Origin: Haliclystus octoradiatus
Taxonomy: Eukaryota; Cnidaria; Staurozoa; Stauromedusae; Haliclystidae
Assembly: GCA_916610825.1 (NCBI GenBank)
Contig: OU744448.1
Location: forward strand, 32,549,660-32,613,659
Direction: 5' to 3'
DNA length: 64,000 bases
Shown here: positions 22,801 to 32,339 of the stretch, one piece after another
Layout: each line of letters begins with the position of its first letter
Numbering within the stretch: position 1 is the stretch's first letter
Notes under the pieces: generated by a model
Told to the model about the DNA's origin: nothing
Seen by the model: only the letters and a program-made list of their open reading frames with translations
The model's database searches: none
Position numbers and translations under genes: made by a program

Positions 22801-23814
22801 TTGTAACACAAGGTTTGTTACACTCATATGCAACCTGTATCAACTATTGCAATGTTTTTTAGTTATGTTTTTGTGTTTTTCAAGTTGAAAGCTATTTTTG
22901 AACGCTAGAAATATTGAAACTATGATTGATCACAAATCATACTCTTTATCTTCAATTTAATTTGAAATTTGTTGAATTATATATCATTTTATTAAACTTC
23001 ATTAAATGTTGATGAGGAATAATTAGAACAAGACACACTATTTTATATTTCTGAACTGAAGCAAAATACTGTGTCTTGTTCTTGTTGCTGAACGACGTAA
23101 TGAAATCTGAATTATAATAACCTTTAAAACTTTTTCGTTAATTAATGGAAATAAAATCTGAAAACCAAAACCTGCCCTCTCGTAAACCAAACTGTTCAAA
23201 TGTTAAACATTTAATTATGAATTGTGTAAACATTCTTGTACAATGTTTTAATTAACTCAGAATTAATAACTTTAAATTCTCCGTATACTCTTCTATATTC
23301 TCATCAAATCTTGAATTTTTTTTCAAAATTTTCGAACGCCGACATCATTTAAAAATTTTCTTGAAAGCTCTTATATTTTTGTGCCCTGCGCTAGATTGTT
23401 CATACCAACGTACCTTTGATTACAAAACATATTGCTTTATCAATTTTCCCACAAATTATATATTAAAGCCATTATTTGAAAAGAAGTAAAACGTTTGATT
23501 GTAATTATGAAAACAAATTATGAACTGCATTTTGTTTCATAAATAATTTTAGGATATATAATCTTTCTAATTTCAAAGCGCTTTTTCCCCGCTCTTGATT
23601 TTTTATACGCTTCGTTGATTTTTCAAAACATAATTTGTTGGCTTTAGTTAAATTTAGTGATTCAATACAATTCAGTATCGAGCAATAGCAAGATCAGAGA
23701 ACCCCTATAGATCTAAGAGAATTACAAATCACTAAGAAATGCATAATAAAGTCACGCATCAAAAATAATGACATCACTAGCTCAAACAACTTCGCTATCA
23801 GATGTCCAAATAGC
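19850..23814. other. Gene-free stretch of block A
   Basis: Long AT-rich region with only short ORFs and no recognisable domain. Similarity to block B continues to about 20030. A CCGATCC-type short repeat lies near 20500-20520. Nothing else is supported. Confidence 0.4.
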
Positions 23815-24545
23815 TATTACGGGCAAACGACTTGAGTAACATGAAAGGTGGCTCTAGCTGGCTCACTTCACTACTACTCTCTTCTGAAAACTTTCAACTC
23901 AATAAAAGAGAATCTTATGACGACAGTTGCCTACGATATCGTTTGCATGTCAACTACCTGAAAACAATAAGCCAATTCGGAAGCCACACAATGTTGATCA
24001 TGCCATGTCATGCATGGAAGGGGGATTTGTAAACCAGAGACATGATGACGAGACTTGTTCGGAAATTTGTTGAACGATGTATGTTACGAAGTAGAAATTA
24101 AGCCTGTCCTTCAGCCATTGTATGGAGAATCCCTCTGCAACGCAGCCAATATTCCTTATGAAGCAAGACTTGATATCTGTGCCCACAGTTTCTGGCAAAG
24201 GGGGCAATGTGCGTTTTTTGATGTAAGGGTTTTGAATCCTTTGGCAGAGAGAGTTACCTGAACAAGAAACTTAAAACAGCATTCACTGCTAATGAAAAAG
24301 ACAAAAAAACACAGTTACAATCAACGAATAATCAAGATAGAGCAAGGCTCATTCAGCCCCGCTCATTTTCACTCCCTATGGAAGCTATGGCCGAAAAACT
24401 GAGTTGTTTGTGTCTGAACTTCCAAAAAAATAAGTGAAAAAAAGGTATTAATCATGGCGCTCTTCTGCACTGGCTGAGAGCTAAAATGTCCTTCCGTCTT
24501 ACCCATTCTGCTTTGCTCTGCATTGGTGGTTCAAGATCTATCAAA
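23815..24545 (+). pseudogene. Degenerate transposable-element protein C-terminus
   Basis: Successive plus-strand frames give a recognisable mobile-element C-terminal layout: SNMKGGSSWLTSLLLSSENF (about 23835), then VDHAMSCMEGGFVNQRHDD (about 23994), GNLLNDVCYEVEIKPVLQPL with ARLDICAHSFWQRGQCAFFD continuing DVRVLNP (24060-24240), then an F-T-P-Y-G-S-Y-G block and a LRAKMSF block near 24360-24500. Proteins with this HAMSC..GGF...RHN / ARLDI..FW..Q.AFFDVRV pattern are repeated in invertebrate genomes as transposon products; I cannot name the clade. The ARLDI...AFFDV spacing could be a PD-(D/E)XK-like nuclease core (inference). Frameshifts and stops make it dead. Confidence 0.55.
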
Positions 24546-27159
24546 TTGACAGTCTCGGTAGACATACCAAACGTTGATATTTAAAATTTAAATGGTCACA
24601 TTACTGCTTAATTAAATAATGTAAATACAAAATAATTCCATAAACTATTTGAAACAGCTATAAAAGTAAATATACCAAAGGACTGTGAAACTTGTACATA
24701 AAAAAATATGATTCAATATTTTGTATTGTTTTATTTAACTGATGGACTTATTTTCATGACTTGTTCAAATTTTTTTGTCGCAGCTTAAATTCGAACGAAA
24801 TATGTTTGTTCTGGATATTCCAATATGAATTCGATTTGGCTTCCTGCTAGACTATCAACCTATGAAATTTTTCAAATATCTAAATTTTTCAATACAGTAA
24901 TATCAAATAAATGATTAAATGAAGTTTATAATTTTAAAACAACTTGAGAAAGTCTATATTTTCATACCACAAATGTGTTACTGTGCAAGGTTATCTCGAC
25001 ACAAATGTTTGCACAACTTCCCGATAATTGATTATCTGTATTATTTCGCCAGTGAGACGTACATAAGTCGCGGTCAAACACAGAAAATCGAAATATCAAA
25101 ATATAGAAATATAATGATATATAAACAGACAACATTATTAATATAAAAATTTTTGATAAGTAAGCAGACATAATTATTAGTATAAGAAGATTATTAAAAA
25201 TTGGTCTTCAATAGATCGATAAGTTTCATATGTTAAATCTTACCTACATACAACGATATACGTGTACTGTTCTTGCTATTAACAGAATTCGACCTGGATG
25301 ACTGGATGTGATCAATTGAAATGGTGGGAATGTTTACGTTCTTAGAAATGTAAATTAAGCAAGAGTTATTAAGTCTTTTTAAGATGACATAAATGTCATG
25401 GAATTACTATTAAATCAAAATTCTAACCAAAATCCGCAATCTAGGTTTCATGCATGTACATAGTAGATGTTGATAACAATTGAATGGTAGATAATTTCTA
25501 TTGAGATTGCAAAATCTACTTGAGAATAATGAAATCATATCGAATGTTATATGAGACAAGCCTTCGGCTTGCAGTCTGCGTCCGGGACATTGTCACTTTG
25601 CTCCAGATAGATTGCTTCACAATACACACAAATTTCGTAGTGGATATGTTTGCCATTGATTATCTTGTGAAATATTCCCTGATAATGGAGTTATTATTAA
25701 TTCTCTTTCCAAGTAAAAATCCAAACTTTTTCTGCATTAAATGTTTCGTAAATTGAGCGTGAGAATACTAGTTATCATTTGATATGTGAAAATTGTGAAT
25801 TGTCAAATGCTAGCCAATGACAAGAAAGTAATTCCATATCCATACTCTGATAATTATTAGGATGGAATAAACATTGCATTTTTATGCACTTATGTATTGA
25901 AATATACCGTCATATATTCCGTTTCAATATTTTTCAAACGACAGTCACGCTATCGCAACTGTGAGGTAAAACGTTTTTGTAAGGTTGCAGTTGTATTATT
26001 TCGAAAGACAAACGTGAGAAAGCCATCTATATTTTTTAAATATTGTCATTTCAGAAATGTTCATTTAATTAACACAGAGCGATCTAATGGTAAAGAATAT
26101 AGCTTTGCTTTTTGTAAAAATGTTTTCCAAATTTATTATGTTATTTTTGAATGCGTTTTAATCTGGGATTGATGGGACAAAAATTGCATCATTGAAATCA
26201 CCTTACTCGCGTCTGTCTAGTGGGAGTTGAGAAAGACCCATGATTGAGTATTCAGTCCTTGAATATGTATGGCTTCTAGTCTAGATTGTCAATAATCTAG
26301 ATCAGACTCTTCTGTTTGAAAATGAATAAATATTTTCCGTATTCTATACACTTCTCTTTTGAATCGCCATTGTATACAACGCATTTGCAGAGTGCTTCAC
26401 TTGAATAAGAACAATGAAAGGTACACCCTTTATGGTGTGGAAAGTAAACCAAGGGTAGAGAACAGATACTCCGCAATGGCATTCATCATCATTGATTATA
26501 GATGTGGGACCGTTGTCTCTATAGTATTTATCAAGCAATAGATGATACAGTAACATACTATTGTATCACATCATTAAATATTTGCTATAAATTATCAACC
26601 CATTGCTTTGTCATCAAGCCATCTATAACAGGATATGCAATGTTACTGAATTTACTGGAAATCACAAAGTAATAGAACAGTTGATTAACAGATATTTCCT
26701 AGAAGCATATTTCATGTGTTCTATTTAAGCGTCCACTAGAGGTGGGAAAGTCTTGTAAATGCTAAGGTTTACTTGTATCGATATGGTGAAAATAATACTA
26801 TATTAATGTTAGTTATAAACTCAGAAAACAATAACAGCTTACCACCTAAGAAAATCAATTTGAATTTTTAATTTTCTACTAGCATTCTGTTGCGAACTTT
26901 CTTCGTTAACGTTCAAAAAATACAGAATTCGAAAAAAGCAACTTTTTATTAAATGTTATGTAGTTTTGTAGTTGCAAAAGCGCAGCAAAAAAATGCTCTA
27001 TAAAAAGAAAATTATAATTAAAAAAAAATAACCCAGTGAATTGATGCAAAATTGTCCCATATTTCCCATAAGATGTGCTTGGTTTGTTGATTTTTCGCTG
27101 TTTTCGGGATCAAATCAGAATTCGTTTTACCGGGTCAAAAATATTAATTTTCTAATAAA
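24546..27159. other. Gene-free stretch
   Basis: Similarity to block B runs from about 25270 to 25830. ORFs at 25897-26172 and on both strands near 26300-26550 have no recognisable domain or splice support. Otherwise AT-rich intergenic sequence. Confidence 0.4.
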
Positions 27160-28832
27160 GTTGTGACTCAATGTTGATATCTCTTCCATTTCTTCTCAAA
27201 TTGACAATAAACTTGCACCATTGAATGTTTGGTGAATTTACGTCAGAATAAATTATTTTTATTTATAAAATATTGGGATTATAGATTTTATAAAAAGATT
27301 TGAACAAATTGAGCTCTGTGAGAACGCGATAAAAGTATCAAAAATCCGTGGCGATTAATATTCAACGTCTAATTCAAGAGTGATATCAAAGCAGCACAAA
27401 TGCGCTGTTATTCATCGGCCCCTATTCATTATTTTTGATGGTCTTACAATAACTAAAATTAATTTTGTTGTCATTATAATATTGTTAATAAGTATGCCAC
27501 ATATAGAGTTGACTATCTCTAGCTGCGTTCAATACAATAAGTCCTGACTACATTCGACTGTATCTTCTATGGCCATATTGTTTATTAATTTCAATGTTAA
27601 GATAAGAACAGTTTTCCTTTTTCAATATTATGCAAATGTTACAATAAAGTTTGATACAATAATGTATTTATTCGGTAAACTGACAATATGATGGTTGCTA
27701 TAGCGATTAATTCATCAGTCTGTTCGCATAAAAACGGATACAATCAAACAAAGGTCCCCATGTGGCTTCCTTTATGAAGATGGAATTTTCTTATTGAAAA
27801 TATTTAAATTTTGGGTTGTTTTTTTCTCAAAATTTAATCTGCCATGCTAACAAAGTGGAGATATATAAGGCGGTAAGTAGAATCTCAGCTTGATATTTTA
27901 CTAAGACAAATGTCGTGTTTCGAATCGGAAAGCGTCGCGGCATCCCGATTAAGTCAGCCATGTTGGTGTGGGATTGGAATACATCGCAGGGCTACAGTCT
28001 TTTCAAAATGCACCTCCCGTGTCATTAATCTTTTCTTTAAGTAATTCTGGAAAGATTTGTTGTAAGTATATGGAAAAGTTCTGTAGATTATTTATCTAAC
28101 TCATACCATTCTAAATGACTAATGAACAATGTATTTCCCAAATCAAAACCATAAAATGATAGAAAATGCATGATCGAAAATTGGGAATTCGGAACCCAAA
28201 CAGTTGCATGACCCAAGTTGTTATTTTGCCGTTACTTTTTCGAATTAAGTTGATTAATATATAGCTTATAGTCATTGATATACAACAATGTTTAAAAAAA
28301 ATTATAGAGAGTTGCTATCAAATGTAACAAACAAACATTTTAAAAATTAATTTTTCAAAACATCGCTGATTAAATTCCGACATGCTGAAGGCGCTGTAAG
28401 AGCATTATTATAAAAATATCCTTATTTGCTTAACAAAAATTTCAGTTTAACATATATACTTAAAAACATTAATCCTTTAGTTTTATCGTTGTCATTTGCT
28501 ACGAACGTATTTAACAAAATTTTAATTTTGAAATAAATAATTGCTTACTAATTAAACATGCAATAACAAATGATAAGGATAAAAACATCGAATTTTAAAA
28601 TTTCTTTATATCATTTCTTTATGGTGATCTTTTGGTAAATGGTTTGAGGTGAAAATGTTATTATTAATATGCAATTACAAATTAATTATACAAAGAACAG
28701 GAGATCAAAGATTTTTCTATTGCGCTTTCAGTCGATCCGTCTGGCTGCAACTATTTCAAAAATAGACAATAAGTTTTGTATATGTGTCGGAGGGTTATGC
28801 ACGAAACAAAAAAACATATCGGTTACTCGTAC

Positions 28833-29114
28833 CAGAGCCATCTATTTACAAGAGTTGGGACACGCTTTCATGTGCCGCTATCGTCTCCAATTGGACAGAT
28901 GCCAGTCACGTGATTTTTGAATGCCATCTTTGTTCTTTTGGAAACAGGTTCTCAATCATTTCAAGTGAAACGTGCGAAAAAATACAGTACAATATGGCTG
29001 AAAAAACACACAACATTCTCCTGCACATGCGCACTGTTAAAAACGTGCCCGGGTCCAGGCAAAAAGATACAAAAATGACAGAAGTGTCCCAACTCTTGTA
29101 AATAGATGGCTCTA
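28833..29114. mobile_element. 282-bp hAT-like MITE with 8-bp target duplication
   Basis: The 30-bp TIRs (28834-28863 and 29084-29113) are perfect inverse complements beginning AGAGCCATCTATTTACAAGA. The outermost bases give CAGAG and TAGAG, fitting hAT termini. Flanks ACTCGTAC (28825-28832) and CCTCGTAC (29115-29122) form an 8-bp TSD with one difference. Block A has the empty site, GCTACTCGTACATAGTG near 15491. The interior is non-coding. Confidence 0.85.
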
Positions 29115-29707
29115 CCTCGTACGTAGTAATATAATAAACATATCAATGTTATTTCTTCGTAAAAGAGGATCATGCTGGTCACTGTTTGCCCAAATTTGAC
29201 AACGAAATTCCCTTTAATAATTTGTATGGATAGTATAGAGACTCGTTTTGTTTGCTATGATTGTTTTTTAACGGATATGTGGGTCAAAATGATTTCAATT
29301 GAATATAAATTGGAGTTTGCTTTTGTTTTACTCTGAGATTTTCAAACAAATTTAAATATTTTCTTGTATTCTTTATTCTCAAATTTATTGTTGAGATTAG
29401 AAGCATATATTTTGAACTGTAACTTAAAATATTATATTGTTTAAGACAATATTTTTGCGATATAGAATTATAAACACATGGCGAAAAACATCAATGCAAG
29501 TGCTCAATGCTAAATGTAGAGCGAGATAAAATGTTTTACTCAAAGATTACGATTTAGTGCATTGGGTTTTGGGCTTTGAGTTTTGCGTAAGAACGCTGTT
29601 CACGCGACCGCTTTTCAGAGTTATGAATAAAGCGTCTGCATGAAGAGCGTTCTTACCCGAAACTCAGAGTATCTCGCAATTTCTGAGACAACCTTACTAT
29701 TGCCAAT

Positions 29708-29708
<1 letters not shown>

Positions 29709-29761
<53 letters not shown>
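29709..29761. repeat. (TA)n dinucleotide tract
   Basis: About 26 uninterrupted TA units immediately left of the Penelope-like palindrome. A shorter (TA)n lies at about 31010-31031. Confidence 0.95.
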
Positions 29762-29767
<6 letters not shown>

Positions 29768-29796
29768 ATAGAGTCAAGAAAGACACACCATTTTTG

Positions 29797-29838
29797 CTGT
29801 TACTTGAAGTTTCACGTTGTTAAACGATCATCAGACAG
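29797..29838 (-). ncRNA. Hammerhead ribozyme motif, left arm
   Basis: Inverse-complement twin of 30853-30894; see that entry for the strand pairing. Confidence 0.65.
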
Positions 29839-29967
29839 AATACAATTAAAAACATACATACATAAAACCTAGTTAAACATATTTAATAGCAGTGCTTATT
29901 GTTATTTATTGTAATGGTTTCTATTGTTAATATTTAATCTATTGTTATTACATTTCCGTATGCTTGG

Positions 29968-30340
29968 TCACGTTTTGGATGTTTTGAAATTGGAAAGGTA
30001 AAATTTGTTTTCATGGCGGCATTTGGATATTAGTTCTGATCTTTTGTTGATTAAGGTTTCTTTTGAGCAAATTATATTATATTTTTCAGCCAGGCAGAGA
30101 AAACAACGCTTTGATTTATTACTGTATGCAGCAGCCTTGCATAAGATTGACCATTCAATCTGGTAGGACAGCTTGTTGTCTTTGGCTTGCCAAATGTATT
30201 TTGAAAGTTGGGTGTTTAATTCATAATTTCTGTTTCTGAAAGACAGCATATGCTTTGTGTAGCGATCCTTGAAGCTACCTTCAGTCAGTCCGATGTAATT
30301 TTTGACGCAGTTATCTTCAGTTGTCACCTTTGCTATGTAG
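29968..30340 (-). pseudogene. Penelope-like GIY-YIG endonuclease, left arm, 5'-truncated
   Basis: Minus-strand coding from the palindrome centre. YIAKV and NYIGLTEGSFKDRYTKH supply the GIY-YIG core with its catalytic Arg. Further on, AEKYNIICSKETLINKRSEL has the expected Glu and Asn, and ISKCRHENKFYLSNF forms the C-terminus. The RT domain is missing, so the copy cannot act alone. The N-terminal 30 codons of the longer open frame cross the spacer into the other arm and are antisense, not real protein. Confidence 0.75.
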
Positions 30341-30350
30341 ACCACGCTTT

Positions 30351-30723
30351 CTACATAGCAAAGGTGACAACTGAAGATAACTGCGTCAAAAATTACATCG
30401 GACTGACTGAAGGTAGCTTCAAGGATCGCTACACAAAGCATATGCTGTCTTTCAGAAACAGAAATTATGAATTAAACACCCAACTTTCAAAATACATTTG
30501 GCAAGCCAAAGACAACAAGCTGTCCTACCAGATTGAATGGTCAATCTTATGCAAGGCTGCTGCATACAGTAATAAATCAAAGCGTTGTTTTCTCTGCCTG
30601 GCTGAAAAATATAATATAATTTGCTCAAAAGAAACCTTAATCAACAAAAGATCAGAACTAATATCCAAATGCCGCCATGAAAACAAATTTTACCTTTCCA
30701 ATTTCAAAACATCCAAAACGTGA
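30351..30723 (+). pseudogene. Penelope-like GIY-YIG endonuclease, right arm, 5'-truncated
   Basis: Mirror copy of the left-arm fragment, reading plus strand away from the centre. Predicted residues are the same, including YIGLTEGSFKDRY, LCLAEKYNII and SKCRHENKF. It stops at TGA 30721-30723 just after the SNFKTSKT tail. Absence of any difference between the arms implies a very recent origin or an artefact. Confidence 0.75.
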
Positions 30724-30852
30724 CCAAGCATACGGAAATGTAATAACAATAGATTAAATATTAACAATAGAAACCATTACAATAAATAACAATAAGCACT
30801 GCTATTAAATATGTTTAACTAGGTTTTATGTATGTATGTTTTTAATTGTATT

Positions 30853-30894
30853 CTGTCTGATGATCGTTTAACAACGTGAAACTTCAAGTAACAG
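30853..30894 (+). ncRNA. Hammerhead ribozyme motif, right arm
   Basis: Elements in order: CTGT (stem I), CTGATGA core, T, CGTT-TAAC-AACG (stem II with loop), T, GAA core, ACTT-C-AAGT (very short stem III), A (cleavage position), ACAG (stem I partner). All core nucleotides of the CUGANGA/GAA hammerhead are present and the three stems pair. The tiny stem III resembles the minimal hammerheads known from Penelope-like elements, which are thought to work as dimers. Confidence 0.65.
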
Positions 30895-31602
30895 CAAAAA
30901 TGGTGTGTCTTTCTTGACTCTATTATTATTTACCGCTCTGCTATTTACAAGCATTGAGCACTGTTCACCTGCCAATACTTTTAAATTTTTATTAAATTTG
31001 AAACATATTATATATATATATATATATATATCAACTTTTCTGTATGCTCACTCCACGTAGCCCTACTTGGCCAATTAAATATTGCATAAAATAGCACAGA
31101 TAGGTATTTCGTATCTTTGGTATCGTAAGGTCAAAACGATGATAAAATAAAATGATTCCAAAAGTACTGTTGCCGTTGATTTTGAAATAAAATGTTATAC
31201 AAACAAGCTATTCATCAAATCACTAATATACAAAAATATATTAATAAAAGTCAGAGAATCAGACAATCATGTTTGCAAACATGACTGTGTGATTCTCTGA
31301 CTTTTATTACTTAAAGCTCTGCTATATATTTTGCATTGAGCCCTATTTTCTATCAGTAAGACAACGTTTTACAAATAAATATATATTACAACATTGCTGT
31401 ATGAGGATGCGTACTTAATGGTACTGGGTATAGGTATTGTGTATATTTTGCTTCGTAAAGTCGTTTAACTTTTTCTTACAAAATTACCATCATCATTGAT
31501 TTCTCTTCAAAAATTGCCTTTGCAAAAATCAATTGCCGAGCTGCAAATTGATATGGAAAGTAGTAAATTTAGGGTTCCACACAAAAATCATGACATTGTT
31601 AC

Positions 31603-32025
31603 TGTTGTACCAGTATATTTTGAAACAGAAACACGCGCTCTTATTCAAGTTAATAGAGTTGAAGCAATAAAACAGCAGTGATATTTTCAAATCTCTATTC
31701 GTCAACAAATGAATAATATAATAATGAACGGTTTTCTAAAATAAGATAACAATAACAATTAGTATAACATTAAATATTCATAATCAGTAAATAACAATTA
31801 ATAACAATTAACAATAAAATGAATAAATACCTTGGTTTATCTTCACAAATAACACTGAACAACAGTTTAAACACTTTGGTTGCAAATTAAATTATTTCTA
31901 CTTTCAATACTCCTATCTCAACGGAGATCACAATACAACAACAAATATTACAGAAAACTAAACCCTAATTACAGAAAAAGGGCGTTGTCACGTGACAACA
32001 TTTCCTGTTACCCACAGAGGTAACA
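31603..32025 (-). repeat. BEL/Pao 3' LTR
   Basis: 423 bp, bounded TGTTGTACC...GAGGTAACA on the plus strand. No difference from the other LTR was seen. Confidence 0.95.
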
Positions 32026-32250
32026 TACCGACCCCCATGAGAACACTCGGGTTCTCATAACTAAATCTAAATACAATGTCTAATACAAAGATAATTAAAT
32101 TGAACAATAAATGAACAATAATACAAATAAAATTACCTTAACATTTCTAAATCTTTAAATCTATTTAATAATACACACTGATATAACTAGCTTCTAAACT
32201 TTAACATTTTTATAATCAATTTATATTTATTTTTGTACTTTTATATTTTC

Positions 32251-32257
<7 letters not shown>

Positions 32258-32291
<34 letters not shown>

Positions 32292-32328
32292 TTTTTTTTT
32301 TTTTTAATTTTTTTTTTTTTTTTTTTAA
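32258..32328. repeat. (ATT)n plus T-rich tract in the BEL/Pao 3' UTR
   Basis: About a dozen ATT units followed by long T runs, lying between the stop codon at 32340 and the 3' LTR. On the element's own strand this is an A-rich/AAT stretch. Confidence 0.9.
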
Positions 32329-32339
32329 CACTGGTTCAC

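Larger units (their letters stand above)
8890..25860. repeat. Segmental duplication, block A (keeps the intact FG-GAP gene)
   Basis: Several stretches align with 27160-43990 in the same orientation: about 8960-9190 with 27228-27430, 9710-9860 with 27730-27880, 15150-15850 and 16500-16680 with 28480-29700, 18170-20030 with 39630-42720, and 25270-25830 with 43040-43980. The segment 13090-13620 matches 38950-39430, out of order. Copies are clearly diverged, with many indels. Between matching stretches block A is mostly AT-rich non-coding sequence with small hairpin elements; 10339-12658 and 13624-14852 hold nothing I recognise. Confidence 0.7.
29762..30929. mobile_element. Giant palindrome made of two head-to-head truncated Penelope-like elements
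   Basis: The left arm 29762-30340 and right arm 30351-30929 are, base for base as far as I compared, inverse complements (579 bp each) around the 10-nt spacer ACCACGCTTT. Each arm is the 3' portion of one Penelope-like family: the GIY-YIG endonuclease part of the ORF, a 3' UTR and a hammerhead motif. The outer ends terminate in AATAATAATAGAGTC. Both arms break at the same point within the ORF. It is either one inverted-dimer insertion or an assembly/library foldback artefact. Confidence 0.85.

Noticed and set aside
30341-30441. N-terminal extension (MLCVAILEAT...) of the left palindrome ORF, and its mirror at 30250-30350
   Set aside because: It is antisense reading of the opposite arm created by the palindrome, not genuine protein.
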